Positions 8,546 through 18,200 of a stretch of DNA of 40,351 nt are shown here, one piece after another (the stretch's first letter is position 1; each line of letters opens with the position of its first letter). The notes beneath the pieces were generated by a model, which worked only from the letters and a program-made list of their open reading frames with translations, had not been told where the DNA came from and made no database searches. The stretch comes from Streptomyces niphimycinicus (GTDB lineage Bacteria > Actinomycetota > Actinomycetes > Streptomycetales > Streptomycetaceae), in NCBI RefSeq assembly GCF_018883605.1, contig NZ_JAHLEM010000177.1, forward strand, positions 1 to 40,351, written 5' to 3'. The translations under genes and the position numbers were made by a program.

Positions 8546-8668
8546 GGCGCAACCTCCTACGAGTTGGGCGTCTTCGTCGCTCGGACCGTAGGAGAGGGCT
8601 TTGTGTGATTCTTGTGAGGCATCCGCCGGGCCCGGGGTGGGCCCGGCGTGCCTGCTGTGGAGACGCGG

Positions 8669-9667
8669 TCAGTGCTGCGGCGTCGTGGCCGACGGCGCCG
8701 CGGCGTGTTCCTTGACGAGTTCGTACGAGCGCAGACGGGCCGCCAGCGCGTAGACCGGCGTGGCCAGCATCAGCTCGTCCGCCCCGGTCGCGTCCGCCAC
8801 TTCCGCCAGCCGCCGCACCACGGTCGCGGGCGTGCCGTAAGCCTGCTGGGACCGGAAGGCCGCCAGCGCCTGCCGATCCTCCGCCGTGAACGGGTGCACG
8901 GACGCCTCTTCGGGTGAGGGGAACGGAGCCTCGCTGTGCCCCTTGAGGAGCCCGGCCTTGACCACGTCCATCGGGCCGGACAGCCGCGCCGCCTCCTCCG
9001 GGGTCTCGGCGCAGATCGTTTCCACGCACACCAGCACCCGGGGGCTCGCGCACCACGGGGACGGTGCGAAGTGCGCACGGTAGTGCCCGAGCGCGGCGAG
9101 GGTGTTGTCGGGGCGGATGTGATGGGCGAAGGCGAGGGGCAGGCCGAGCCGCGCGGCGAGCGCGGCACCGGCGGTGCTGGAGGCCAGCAGCCACGGCTCC
9201 GGCAGCGGGTCGAGCGCGACCTCCTCGACCAGGAACCGCAGCGTCGCCGCCACGTCGTCCCGGTACTCGTCGTCCGTCGTCGGTCCGGCGCCGCGCCGCA
9301 GCGCCCGGGCCGTGGACTCGTCGAAGGTGCCGGGGCCCCGGCCGATGCCCAGGTCGATCCGGTCGGGGTGCAGCGCGGCGAGGGTGCCGAACTGCTCCGC
9401 CAGCATGATGGGGGCGTGGTTGGGGGCGAGAACGCCTCCGGAGCCCAGGCGGATGGCCGATGTCGACGCGGCCGCGTGGGCGGTCAGGACCACGGGTGGG
9501 AACGCGCCGATGGCGGGGGAGTGGTGGTGCTCGGCATACCAGAGTCGGTGGTAGCCGAGGGCGTCGAGACGCTGCGCGAAGGCGGTGGTGTCACGTAGCG
9601 TGTCCACGGCTCGCGTACCAGTCTGGACCATGGCGACTTCCAGCGCGGAGAGCGGCACATCGATCAT
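8669..9667 (-). CDS. Luciferase-like (LLM class) flavin-dependent oxidoreductase
   Basis: A 332-residue TIM-barrel flavoprotein of the bacterial luciferase superfamily, in the MsnO8-like group. Recognisable segments are LGYHRLWYAEHHHSPAIG near residue 38, the LGSGGVLAPNHAPIMLAEQF block, and DLGIGRGPG, which binds the flavin phosphate. These enzymes use FMNH2 or F420 with many different substrates, so the reaction cannot be named. The frame extends upstream to 9715, but the family begins at MIDVPLSALEVAM (ATG at 9667). No ribosome site is visible there, which suggests a leaderless message. It lies downstream of the hydroxylase operon on the same strand, behind a hairpin, and may be unrelated to it. 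Confidence 0.8.
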   Translation of the reverse strand: MIDVPLSALEVAMVQTGTRAVDTLRDTTAFAQRLDALGYHRLWYAEHHHSPAIGAFPPVVLTAHAAASTSAIRLGSGGVLAPNHAPIMLAEQFGTLAALHPDRIDLGIGRGPGTFDESTARALRRGAGPTTDDEYRDDVAATLRFLVEEVALDPLPEPWLLASSTAGAALAARLGLPLAFAHHIRPDNTLAALGHYRAHFAPSPWCASPRVLVCVETICAETPEEAARLSGPMDVVKAGLLKGHSEAPFPSPEEASVHPFTAEDRQALAAFRSQQAYGTPATVVRRLAEVADATGADELMLATPVYALAARLRSYELVKEHAAAPSATTPQH

Positions 9668-9743
9668 GCAGCGAGCATACGGAGTGCCGGTAGCCTCAGG
9701 CAGCCGTTCGCCCAACGGCCGGTGACCGGGTCGCCCACGCGGG

Positions 9744-9780
9744 GCGCGGATCCCCGGGGTCCGGATCCCGGGATCCGCGC
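9744..9780 (-). terminator. Hairpin terminator after the FAD hydroxylase
   Basis: An 11-bp stem (GCGCGGATCCC against GGGATCCGCGC) with a 15-base loop lies 30 bp past the hydroxylase stop. The loop and the flanking bases repeat GGATCC/CCCGG elements, so several alternative hairpins can form. Confidence 0.7.
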
Positions 9781-9809
9781 CCGGAGCCCGGATCCCCGGC
9801 GCGGAGAGG

Positions 9810-11438
9810 TCACCCCGGGGCCACCGCGCCGAGCTGCCGCTCCAAGTCCTCCACCAGGGTGAGCAGTTCGTCCGTCCGCCCGGCGATGCCGAACAGGTAG
9901 AAGTCCGGGCGCACCAGCGCCGCCACCGCCCCCAGCCCGGTCAGATAGGGCAGATACCGGCCCTCCACATCCACCACGTCCCGCGGCCCCACGTCGCCCG
10001 CGGGCGTGTCCGCGGGCACGATGCGCACCACCCGGGCCCCGATGCTGTCGAGGAACTTCAGCCGCCGTGTGCCCAGCACCGGCACCGCGTCCTGGCCGCA
10101 GAGCAGGGCGAAGCCCGTGCCCACCACGTCGTCGAACAGCCCGGTCCGGTCGTGGTGGCCCACCCGCCACTGCGGCGCGGCCTCCCCGGCGTACGGCGCC
10201 GGCCGGCCCTGCCCGTCCCGCCGCAGCACCCCGTCGGCGAGGGGCTTCACCACGGAGCGGCCCGAACCGCTCGGCCCGATGTTCCGCTTCCGCGCCGCCA
10301 GCATCGCCGCGTCCCGGTCCGCTGCCGCCTCACGGTCCGTCACACACACCACCCGGCCCAGACCCACCGACATCTTCACCGCGTGCTGCACATGGTCACG
10401 CCGCTCGGTGGTGTACGTGTCCAGCAGCGTCGGCGCCGCCTGGCCACCCAGCACCAGGTCCAGCTTCCAGGCCAGGTTCATCGCGTCCCGGAACCCCGAA
10501 CACATGCCCTGACCGGCGAACGGCGGCATCACATGCGCCGCGTCCCCGGCCAGGAACATCCGCCCCGACCGCCACCGATGCGCCCACCGGGCCTGGAAGG
10601 TGTACACCGCGTGCCGGTCCAGGACGCTGTTGCCGGGGGTCACGTCGAACAGCTTCAGCAGCTCCCAGGCGTGCTCCTCGGTGCCGAACCGGTCCGGCCC
10701 GTCCGCGGGCACCCGCATGAACTCGTACCGCCGGTGTCCCGGACCGGCCGACACCGCCGTGCGCGGGCGTGCCGGGTCGCAGATCTGGAGGTTGTTCGGG
10801 CGGAACTCGCGCTGCTCATGCAGCCGTACGTCGCAGACCAGCCAGTCGTGCGAGAACCCCAGATCGGTCATGGTGGTCCCGGCGCGCCGCCGCACCAGGC
10901 TGTTCGCCCCGTCGCAGCCGACCACCCAGCGGCCGGTGAGGGTCGTCCGCACCCCGTCCGGGCCGACCACGGCCAGGCGTACGTGGCCGCCGCCGTCGGT
11001 GAGCTCCACGGCCTCGTACCCGCGCAGGATCCGCAGGGCCGGCAGCGTCTCCCCGCGCTCGATCAGCCCCGTCTCCAGAGCGGGCTGGTAGGCCGACATG
11101 GCCTCCGGCCAGGTGCAGTGACCCTGGTCGGCCACCTCGAACTCGATCAGCGTCTCGCCCTTCGCACTGCGCCAGGCGTAGTCCCGCGACGGCTCGCCGA
11201 ACTCCCGCAACTGGTCGCCGATCCCGGCCGAGGCCAGGATGCGCGCGGCCTCGCTGTCGAAACCGACCGCACGCGGGAGGTTGAACGGCTCGGGCCAGCG
11301 CTCCACCACCGTCACCTGCCACCCGCGCCGCGCCAGCAGCACCGACAGCAACTGCCCCACCGGCCCGTACCCGACCACCAGTACATCGGCCACCGGCGCA
11401 TCGCCCTGCCCGGTGTCCGCCTCGTGCGCCACCACCAT
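9810..11438 (-). CDS. FAD-dependent aromatic hydroxylase of the MhpA/Rif-Orf19/GdmM type
   Basis: A 542-residue class A flavoprotein monooxygenase. The Rossmann motif VLVVGYGPVGQL lies near residue 20. The middle motif WVVGCDGANSLVRRRAG binds FAD and NADPH. The second FAD motif reads RMFLAGDAAHVMPPFAGQG and is followed by NLAWKLDLVL. A C-terminal thioredoxin-like domain completes the long subtype that includes 3-(3-hydroxyphenyl)propionate hydroxylases and the ansamycin hydroxylases. The ATG at 11438 has AAGGAGG five bases before it. An alternative ATG at 11459 overlaps the upstream stop in the ATGA arrangement but lacks a good site. It sits directly behind the RifF-like gene, the same order as in ansamycin clusters, where the enzyme oxidises the naphthalene or benzene core. 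Confidence 0.87.
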   Translation of the reverse strand: MVVAHEADTGQGDAPVADVLVVGYGPVGQLLSVLLARRGWQVTVVERWPEPFNLPRAVGFDSEAARILASAGIGDQLREFGEPSRDYAWRSAKGETLIEFEVADQGHCTWPEAMSAYQPALETGLIERGETLPALRILRGYEAVELTDGGGHVRLAVVGPDGVRTTLTGRWVVGCDGANSLVRRRAGTTMTDLGFSHDWLVCDVRLHEQREFRPNNLQICDPARPRTAVSAGPGHRRYEFMRVPADGPDRFGTEEHAWELLKLFDVTPGNSVLDRHAVYTFQARWAHRWRSGRMFLAGDAAHVMPPFAGQGMCSGFRDAMNLAWKLDLVLGGQAAPTLLDTYTTERRDHVQHAVKMSVGLGRVVCVTDREAAADRDAAMLAARKRNIGPSGSGRSVVKPLADGVLRRDGQGRPAPYAGEAAPQWRVGHHDRTGLFDDVVGTGFALLCGQDAVPVLGTRRLKFLDSIGARVVRIVPADTPAGDVGPRDVVDVEGRYLPYLTGLGAVAALVRPDFYLFGIAGRTDELLTLVEDLERQLGAVAPG

Positions 11439-11455
11439 GGCCGCCTCCTTCCCGC

Positions 11456-12229
11456 TCATGCCCCGGCCAGGATCGAATCGACCACGCTCTGGTACTCGTC
11501 CGCCTTCACCAGCACCCTGATGCGCTCCACGCCGTCCTCGACGGTCAGATAGCGCTTTCCGATGAGCACCATCTGTCCGCCGTCGGTGGCCCGGCCGCGA
11601 AAAGTGGTCCCGGCGAGCACGGAGTCCGCGGCATAGTCGTCCAGCCCGTCCAGCCGCACCAGATCCCACCCGGCCGGATCCGCCCGCTCGGGCCGGAACC
11701 GGTAGACCGGCTGCCAGTGGCCGCCCTTGAGCCGCCGCTCCAGCACCCGGTGGCCGCCCCGCCGGGCCACGCGATAGGAGCAGCCGTGCTGATGCTGCTC
11801 CTCGTCCGACAGGCGCACCGGCTCCAGATACGACGGTCCGATGAAGCCGACGTCCACCAGATAGGTCTGCCCGTCGAGGACGACCAGATTGAAGGAGTGC
11901 TCGTCCTCCGGGCCGAAGCTGCCGTTCGCCAGCCGGACCGCCGCCGTGACCGTGCGCGTGTCGAAGCCGAGTTCCGTCAGCAGGGCGTGGAACAGCCGGT
12001 TGAGCTCGTAGCACACCCCGCCATTGCCCCTGGTCACCGCATGGTCGAAGACCTCGTCCAGGGGGATACCCGCCAGCCGCCGTGAGGCGGGCAGCCGGTC
12101 GGCGGCCGTCGCGTTGTCATAGGGGACGGCCATCAAATGCCGCTTGTGCAAGGTCCGGAGGGTGTCCAGGGTCGGCGCACTCTTCCCTTCGGCCCCGATG
12201 CGCTGGAGGTACGTCGTCGCGTCGAACAT
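11456..12229 (-). CDS. Arylamine N-acetyltransferase / RifF-like amide synthase
   Basis: A 257-residue NAT-fold acyltransferase with the full catalytic triad: C73 in RGNGGVCYELN, H111 in EDEHSFNLV and D126 in LVDVGFIG. The stretch VDVGFIGPSYLEPVRLSDEE and the N-terminal TLRTLHKRHLMAVPYDN look like RifF and other ansamycin amide synthases rather than like ordinary acetyl-CoA NATs. RifF-type enzymes take a finished polyketide from the last carrier protein and close the macrolactam onto the arylamine. The gene is the first of a leftward pair with the FAD hydroxylase, and their ends and starts touch. A plain drug-acetylating NAT remains possible. The upstream region carries one arm of the inverted repeat at 12321-12432. 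Confidence 0.87.
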   Translation of the reverse strand: MFDATTYLQRIGAEGKSAPTLDTLRTLHKRHLMAVPYDNATAADRLPASRRLAGIPLDEVFDHAVTRGNGGVCYELNRLFHALLTELGFDTRTVTAAVRLANGSFGPEDEHSFNLVVLDGQTYLVDVGFIGPSYLEPVRLSDEEQHQHGCSYRVARRGGHRVLERRLKGGHWQPVYRFRPERADPAGWDLVRLDGLDDYAADSVLAGTTFRGRATDGGQMVLIGKRYLTVEDGVERIRVLVKADEYQSVVDSILAGA

Positions 12230-12291
12230 GGTCGTGTCACTTCTCCGTACGTGTGGTCGTCGGCCAGAAGAAACCCGTCGTCGTCGCCACT

Positions 12292-12460
12292 GATTCTTAT
12301 GCGGTGAGCACCTGGGCCGCTCCCCTAACCAACCCCCTTACCTCCCCTGACCACGACCGCCGCCCAGGGCAACGCGGGGCCGTTGGCAGCGGCACCGCCG
12401 GAGCAGGGGGGATGAGGGGGCTGGTTAGGGGACCCGCCGAATACCACCCGGGCAAGAATC
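12292..12460. promoter_or_regulatory. Divergent promoter region with a mirrored 29-bp inverted repeat
   Basis: Two 29-bp arms, 12321-12349 and 12404-12432, are inverted copies with 25 of 29 identical bases; the best part is TCCCCTAACCA. They are separated by 54 bp. Read outward toward each gene, each arm ends in GGTTAGGGGA. The next bases in common are AAGAATC, 22 bp on at the N-acetyltransferase side (12298 down to 12292) and 21 bp on at the P450 side (12454-12460). These AAGAAT elements are possible -10 boxes. The mirror layout suggests that one regulator activates or represses both transcription units. The arms have G-runs about 10-12 bp apart, as expected for a protein reading one face of the helix. 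Confidence 0.65.
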
Positions 12461-12487
12461 CATGCAGGCCAAGGAAGCGAGGAAGCG

Positions 12488-13720
12488 ATGACGGGCATGG
12501 ATACGCCGGACGAGCATCAGGCCGAGATCGCGGAGTTTCCGATGCGCAGGGCGGCGGGCTGCCCGTTCGATCCGCCCCCCGGCCTACGGGCCATGCAGCG
12601 GCAGGGACCACTGACGAAGGTACGGCTGTGGAACGGCAGCACACCGTGGCTGGTGACCCGGCAGGCCGACCAGCGGGCACTGCTGCGCGACCGGAGGCTC
12701 AGCGCCGACTTCACCAAGCCCGGCTACCCGAGTCCCATCCCGATCGACAAGGACGCCACGTTCATCGCCAGCTTCCCGCTCATGGACGACCCCGAACACG
12801 CCCGGCTGCGACGGATGGTGCAGGGGCCGTTCGCCGTCAAGCGGGTGGAGGCCATGCGGCCCGCGGTGCAGCGGATCGTGGACGAGGCGATCGACACCAT
12901 GCTGGCCGGCCCCAACCCGGTCGACCTGGTGACGGCGTTCGCGCTGCCCGTGCCCTCCCTGGTGATCTGCGAGCTGCTCGGTGTGCCGTACGACGACCAC
13001 GCCTTCTTCGAGACGAACAGCGCGGTCATGATCCGGCAGGACGTGACCCCCGAAGAACGGGCGGGGGCCAGCGAGCGGCTGCTCGAGTATCTGCGTGTGC
13101 TGCTGCGTGCGAAGACCGCCGACCCCGCGAACGACCTGCTCTCCGCGCTGGCCGCCCAGGTCGAGGCGGGCGAGCTGAGCAGCGAGGAGGCGGTCCAGAT
13201 GAGCGTGCTGGTCCTCTCCGGCGGACACGAGACCACCGCCAACATGATCGCGCTCGGCACGGTCGCCCTCCTCCAACACCCCGACCAGCTCGCCCTGTTG
13301 CGCGACACCGACGATCCCGAACTCATCGCCTCGGCGGTGGAGGAACTGCTGCGCTATCTGAACATCTCGCACACCGGAATGCGCCGGGCGGTACTGGCGG
13401 ACGTCGAGGTCGCCGGGCAGGTCATCCGCGCCGGCGAGGGCGTCATCATGGCCAACGACATCGGCAGCCGCGACCCCGACGCCTTCAGCGGCGACCCCGA
13501 GCGGCTGGACCTCCGGCGCGACGCCCGCCGCCACCTGGCCTTCAGCTTCGGGGTGCACCAGTGCCTGGGTCAAACCCTCGCGCGCATGGAGCTCCAGGTC
13601 ATCTACCGCGCCCTCTACCGGCGCATTCCCACACTGAAACTGGCGACCGAACTGGAGAAGATCCCGTTCAAGCACGACGGGATCGTCTACGGCGTCTATG
13701 AGCTTCCCGTGGCCTGGTGA
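12488..13720 (+). CDS. Bacterial class I cytochrome P450
   Basis: A 410-residue soluble P450. The oxygen-binding I-helix motif is SGGHETTAN (244-252). The K-helix ExxR is EELLRY (285-290). The haem loop is FSFGVHQCLGQTLARMELQ with the thiolate ligand C359. Overall it resembles the CYP105/CYP107 groups that hydroxylate or epoxidise natural products and xenobiotics. The substrate is unknown. Ferredoxin and reductase partners are not encoded nearby. The ATG has AGGAAG-type purines upstream, in a short tandem of GGAAGCGA just before the start. It is the first gene of a rightward pair with the methyltransferase and is divergent from the amide synthase pair, so a tailoring role in the same pathway is the leading idea. 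Confidence 0.9.
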   Translation: MTGMDTPDEHQAEIAEFPMRRAAGCPFDPPPGLRAMQRQGPLTKVRLWNGSTPWLVTRQADQRALLRDRRLSADFTKPGYPSPIPIDKDATFIASFPLMDDPEHARLRRMVQGPFAVKRVEAMRPAVQRIVDEAIDTMLAGPNPVDLVTAFALPVPSLVICELLGVPYDDHAFFETNSAVMIRQDVTPEERAGASERLLEYLRVLLRAKTADPANDLLSALAAQVEAGELSSEEAVQMSVLVLSGGHETTANMIALGTVALLQHPDQLALLRDTDDPELIASAVEELLRYLNISHTGMRRAVLADVEVAGQVIRAGEGVIMANDIGSRDPDAFSGDPERLDLRRDARRHLAFSFGVHQCLGQTLARMELQVIYRALYRRIPTLKLATELEKIPFKHDGIVYGVYELPVAW

Positions 13721-13793
13721 TGTCCCTCGGACACGCGCGTCCGAGCCGCGGGTGGACCAGACAGCGGATCCATCGATCAGGAAGGCAGTGCCC

Positions 13794-14600
13794 ATGCCCG
13801 AGCCCACCCTGCCCGTGCCGGTACCGGAAGCCGTCGGCAAGCTCTACGACGAGATCCTCCACGAAGAGCTGAGCTACGGCTTCGTCAACCGCCAGCTCCA
13901 CATCGGCTTCTGGGACGACCCGGAGTCCGAGACCCCGTACGAGGAAGCGGCCGTACGGTTCACCGACGTCGTCATCGAGCGCCTCGAGGTGGACGCCACC
14001 GCCCATGTCCTCGACCTCGGCTGCGGGGTGGGCGGGCCGGGCCTTCAGATCGTGGAGCGCACCGGCGCCAGGGTCACCGGCATCAGCATCAGCGAGGAGC
14101 AGATCAAGGCCGCGAACAAGAACGCCGCCGACGCGGGCTTCGCCGACCGGGCCGTCTTCCGCCACGCCAACGCGATGCAACTCCCCTTCGAGGACGAGAG
14201 CTTCGACGCGGTGATGGCGCTGGAGTCGATGGTCCATATGCCCGACCGTGACCAGGTGTTCGGCGAGATCCACCGGGTGCTGCGCCCCGGCGGCCGGCTC
14301 GTCCTCACCGAGTTCTTCGAGCGCGGCCCGCGCAAGGCCGAACGGAACCCGGCCATCGACGGCTTCTGCAAGGTCTCCATGGTGACCCTGCCCGACGTCG
14401 ACGACTATGTGCCGATGATGCACCGCAGCGGACTGCGGCTGCGAGAGCTGCTGGACATCACCGAGAACACCATGCAGCGCACCTTCCGGGAAATGTCCAA
14501 CGCCCTTACCGAGATCGACCGCCCCGTCCGCTTCCAGTTGTCCGACCTGCTCGGGGTGGACGAGTTCGGCTGCCTCCTGGCCGTGGCCGGGCGTCCCTGA
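13794..14600 (+). CDS. SAM-dependent methyltransferase, natural-product type
   Basis: A 268-residue class I methyltransferase. SAM motif I is VLDLGCGVGGPGL (near residue 70). Motif II contains DAVMALESMVHMPD and motif III VLRPGGRLVLTEFF. The N-terminal helix LYDEILHEELSYGFVNRQLHIGFWDD is typical of small-molecule O- or C-methyltransferases acting on polyketides and glycosides, a group that includes ansamycin O-methyltransferases. The ATG at 13794 has AGGAAGG 8 bases upstream. Longer versions begin inside the P450 gene and lose family similarity. The gap after the P450 is 73 bp, so cotranscription is likely. The target group is unknown. Confidence 0.87.
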   Translation: MPEPTLPVPVPEAVGKLYDEILHEELSYGFVNRQLHIGFWDDPESETPYEEAAVRFTDVVIERLEVDATAHVLDLGCGVGGPGLQIVERTGARVTGISISEEQIKAANKNAADAGFADRAVFRHANAMQLPFEDESFDAVMALESMVHMPDRDQVFGEIHRVLRPGGRLVLTEFFERGPRKAERNPAIDGFCKVSMVTLPDVDDYVPMMHRSGLRLRELLDITENTMQRTFREMSNALTEIDRPVRFQLSDLLGVDEFGCLLAVAGRP

Positions 14601-14731
14601 TCAGCCTTCCCGGCACGACTGATCCTCACCGACACGAGTGAACCCCACCGGCCGGGGAGGCACGGCAGTTCGGAACCCTGGTGGCCGGGTAGCGTTGGAC
14701 CGCTTGAACGATGAGTGAGGAGCGGAACCGC

Positions 14732-15172
14732 ATGGCTGCCACCCTGGACGAGATCACACGCGCTTGGCTTCGGGAACCCAGGTTCTGGCAAGTGGCCACC
14801 CTGAACCCGGACGGGTCGCCGCAGTTGACCCCGATGTGGGCCGACCTGGAGGACGGCCTGGTGGTGATCAACACCTCGGCGGGCCGCATCAAGGAGGAGA
14901 ACCTTCGGCGCGATCCCCGGGTGTCACTGTGCTGTATGGACACCGAGGATCCATATCACCGGGTGGAGATCCGGGGCCGTGCCGTCCGCTTCGTCGCGGG
15001 GGAGCCGGGCGTACACGTCATGGACCGTCTCGCACAGAAATACCTGGGCACGGAGACGTTCCCCTGGCTGGCCCCCGGCGAGGTGCGGGTGGCGGTGTAC
15101 ATCGAGCCGCACCATGTCCACCGCGTCGTAGGCGTCGAGAAGTTCCGGCCCGGAGTGCTGCCGGACGCCTGA
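14732..15172 (+). CDS. PPOX-class F420- or flavin-dependent protein
   Basis: A 146-residue split-barrel protein of the pyridoxamine-phosphate-oxidase superfamily. Markers are the start WLREPRFWQVATLNPDGSPQ, followed by TPMWADLEDG, VINTSAGRIKEENLRRDPRV and YHRVEIRGRAV. In Actinobacteria this group usually binds F420 and carries out redox or protective reactions. The chosen ATG has GAGGAG nine bases upstream. Another ATG at 14711 adds seven residues but has no ribosome site. It precedes the CHAT protease gene by 67 bp on the same strand. No functional link between them is known. Confidence 0.85.
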   Translation: MAATLDEITRAWLREPRFWQVATLNPDGSPQLTPMWADLEDGLVVINTSAGRIKEENLRRDPRVSLCCMDTEDPYHRVEIRGRAVRFVAGEPGVHVMDRLAQKYLGTETFPWLAPGEVRVAVYIEPHHVHRVVGVEKFRPGVLPDA

Positions 15173-15239
15173 GAACACCCCCGCGCGTGGGAGGCTGGTC
15201 GTCAGCGGGTACATGTCCGGGCACCGGGGGGAGTGCGGC

Positions 15240-18200
15240 ATGGAGGACGAGCGAGGGCGCCACGACGACGGCGAGGACGGTGCGCGGGCGCTGCTGAGAG
15301 CGTGGGCCGCCATCGCCGCCCGCCAGGCCCGCGACGTGGTGCGCGGAGCGGGGGACGATCCGGGGCGGACCGTCGCGCTGGCCCACGCGATCGAGCATGT
15401 TGCCGCCGTCGAGCGGATGTTGCCCGCGGACGATCCGCTCCGGAATGGTTTCGTCCCCTTACTGGGTGTGCTGATGGGCTTCCGGATCGTCAGCCGTGAA
15501 GCGGGCGACCAGTCCGACACCGCCCGTCGGACACGCGAATACGCGCTGCGCCATCTGCGCTGGGCCGACCACACCAGACCGCTGACCGATCCGCTCGCGG
15601 CGAACGCCCGGAGAGTGCTGCTCCAACTGCTCGTCCCCGCGCACTACGCGCGGGCCGTGCGGGCGGAGCGGCAAGGCCCCGGCCAGGAGCAGCGGCTTCG
15701 AGGTCCGCAGCCGTTGACCGCGTCCCTGCGGAACGCCCTGGCGGAGGCCAGGGAGGTCATCGAGCGCCTCGCCGGTGGCCCGGACGATCCGGAGCTGCGT
15801 CGGGTCCTCGGATTTCTCACGTCGGAGATCGAGCTGACGCTGTCGTCCGCCTCCCGCTTCTCGGCCCTGTCCGGGAAGAGTTTCCCAGCCGCCGCCGAGC
15901 AGCCGGAGCCGACGGGCACAGCCCCTCCGGCAAAAATCGGGGAAGCCGGGGAAGCCGGGGAAGCCGGGGAACACCCCGGCGACCCGCTGACCGACGCCGT
16001 CCAGACCGTGCTGCGCTGGGCCTCCGACGACCTGGCGCGGTTCACGGAGCTCCTGGTGTGGCTGTACAGGACCGCGGACCGCGCCACGGCCTCCCCCGAG
16101 GAGGCCGACGGGGAAGTGGCGGCCCTCGGCCTGGACCGACCGGCCTTCGCACCGCTGCGCGAGCTGCTGACCGCGCTCAGATCGGGCGAGGGCGACCCCC
16201 GGGCGCTGGCCCCGCGGGTCCGTCACGGCGCGGACGTCGCCCGGCGGGCCCTGGGGGAGCAGCCGGCGCACACACCCGAACGGGCCCGTATCGCCAAGCT
16301 GCACGCCCTCCTGCTGGTGCACGCCAACCTCCTGGTGCCCGGCACGATGGACTTCGACGAGGTGGACGAGGCCATGTCGGAGCCGGGACCGCACCCCGAC
16401 GACCGTCCCGGCGGCCCGGGGTACGTCGGCCTGGGGCCGCGGCTGGGCGCACTGGTCGATGCCGTACGGGTGTCCCAGACCGGGGATCTGGCACACCTGG
16501 AGACCAGCGCCGCCCGGCTTCGGGAGATGATGGACACATTGCCCGGGGACGACGAGAAGGCCACGGCCAACCGTCGTGCCCTGGCCATCGGCCTGGCCGG
16601 GCGCCTCCATGAGGCGGCGACACTCGGGGGCAGCCTTCGGGCCGCCGACGCCGCCCGGACGATGGCCAGGGAATTGCGCGCCGCTCACGAGCGCGAAGGC
16701 TCGCCGCCGTCCACGGACACGCTCACCTTGATGGTAGTCACCGCCCAGCACGAGCTGGCTCTCGCTCGCCGCAGCGGGGATCCCACCGTGCTGCCGCGCC
16801 TGGTCGAGGAGCTGACCGGCCTGTACGTCACCCTGCCGCCCGACCAGGAGAACCGCTTCGCGCTCGCCGCCACCCTGGCCGAGGTGCATCAGGAACAGGC
16901 CGCCCGCAACCAGGATCCGGCGGAACTCCGCGCCGCGGCCTGGTATATGAGGGAGGTCGTGGGGACCGACTCCCGGCGGATCGCCCCCATGCTCAGACCG
17001 TACTTCCCAGCCCTGCGCACCTTCGCGCTGATCCAGTTGATCAGGGTCGAGCCCAGCCGGGACGCCGCCGACGCGGCCATCGCGGAGGTCCACCGGATCC
17101 TCGACGAACCGCAGCCCACCCCTCACGAGGAACTCCGGCTGCGGTATCAGCTCGGCCGGGCCCTGCTGCACGCGGCCCGCCACCTCGATGACCCGGACCT
17201 GCTCGACGTGTGCATCACCGAGCTGTCCCAGGTCCGCGAGATGTTCGCCCGGGGACACGGCCTGCCGCACTCCGCCGACACCCTGACGCAGTTGTCCGAA
17301 GCCCACTGGCTGCGCCGTCAGCGTGGCGGTCCGCGCGCCGAGGAGGACCGGGAGGCCGCCCTGGCCACCAGAAGCGAGGCGCTGGTCAGGCTGTCCGCCG
17401 ACGTTCTCCTCCAACTCGGCTCCGAGCACGGCCTGTCCGTGGCCCGCTTCGGGTCGGCACAGGCGCTGTGGCTGGCCTACTGGACCACCGTGTGCGGCCG
17501 CCCGGCCGACGCGGTGCACGCGCTGGAACTGGGCCGGGCCCTGGTGCTGCGGGCCGCGGCCGCGTCCCGTGGCATTCCCGAACTCCTCGAAGCCCGAGGA
17601 CACCCGGAGCTGGCCCGGCAGTGGCGCGCCGAACTCGTCGCGGACCCGCTCCGGCCCGACACCGCGGCCACGCCGAGCGATCAGTCCACCGGACCCCGGA
17701 TCCCCGGCACCCTGCGGCGCAGGGCACTGGAAGCGCTGGGCGCGGGCAGCGGCGCGGACGCCTGGAAACTGCTCGGCCCCCCGGACCTGCCGTCACTGAC
17801 GGCCGGTCTCACCGCTGTTGGTGCCGACGCACTCGTCTACCTCGTCCCCGGTGAGCGCCCCGGCTTGCCCGGCCTCGCCCTGATCCTCCGCCCCGGCCCC
17901 GGCGACGCGCGGCCCACCGTCCTGAAACTGCCGCTGCTGACCCCCGGCAGCCCGCCACTGGAGCGCTACCTCGACGCCACCGCCCGGCGCTCCCGGGCAG
18001 CCGCCGACGCCCCGGCCGAGGCGGGCCCGCGGATGGAGCGGGACGAGCGGTGGGAAGCGGCGTTGCGCGAGCTGTGCGACTGGGCCTGGCCCGCCGCCAT
18101 GGGCCCAGTCCTGGCAGCCGTGGGCCCGCTCCACCAGCCGCCGCGGATCGTGCTGGTGCCGTGCGGGCCACTCGGCGCGGTCGCCTGGCACGCGGCCCGC

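Noticed and set aside
8553..8625. Direct TCACA-like repeats upstream of the sulfatase as a PHO box
   Set aside because: The repeats do not keep the GTTCACC unit or the 11-bp spacing expected for PhoP.
9744..9805. Cluster of GGATCC/CCCGG repeats as a mobile-element end
   Set aside because: It is best explained as a terminator hairpin; there is no transposase, target duplication or paired end.
11460..12014. N-terminal extension of the FAD hydroxylase over the NAT gene
   Set aside because: The extra residues are out-of-frame NAT sequence; the hydroxylase begins at 11438 with AAGGAGG.
13746..13761. Possible dre site (GTGGACCAGACAGC) between the P450 and methyltransferase genes
   Set aside because: Only part of one half-site matches the consensus, and it lies inside an apparent operon.
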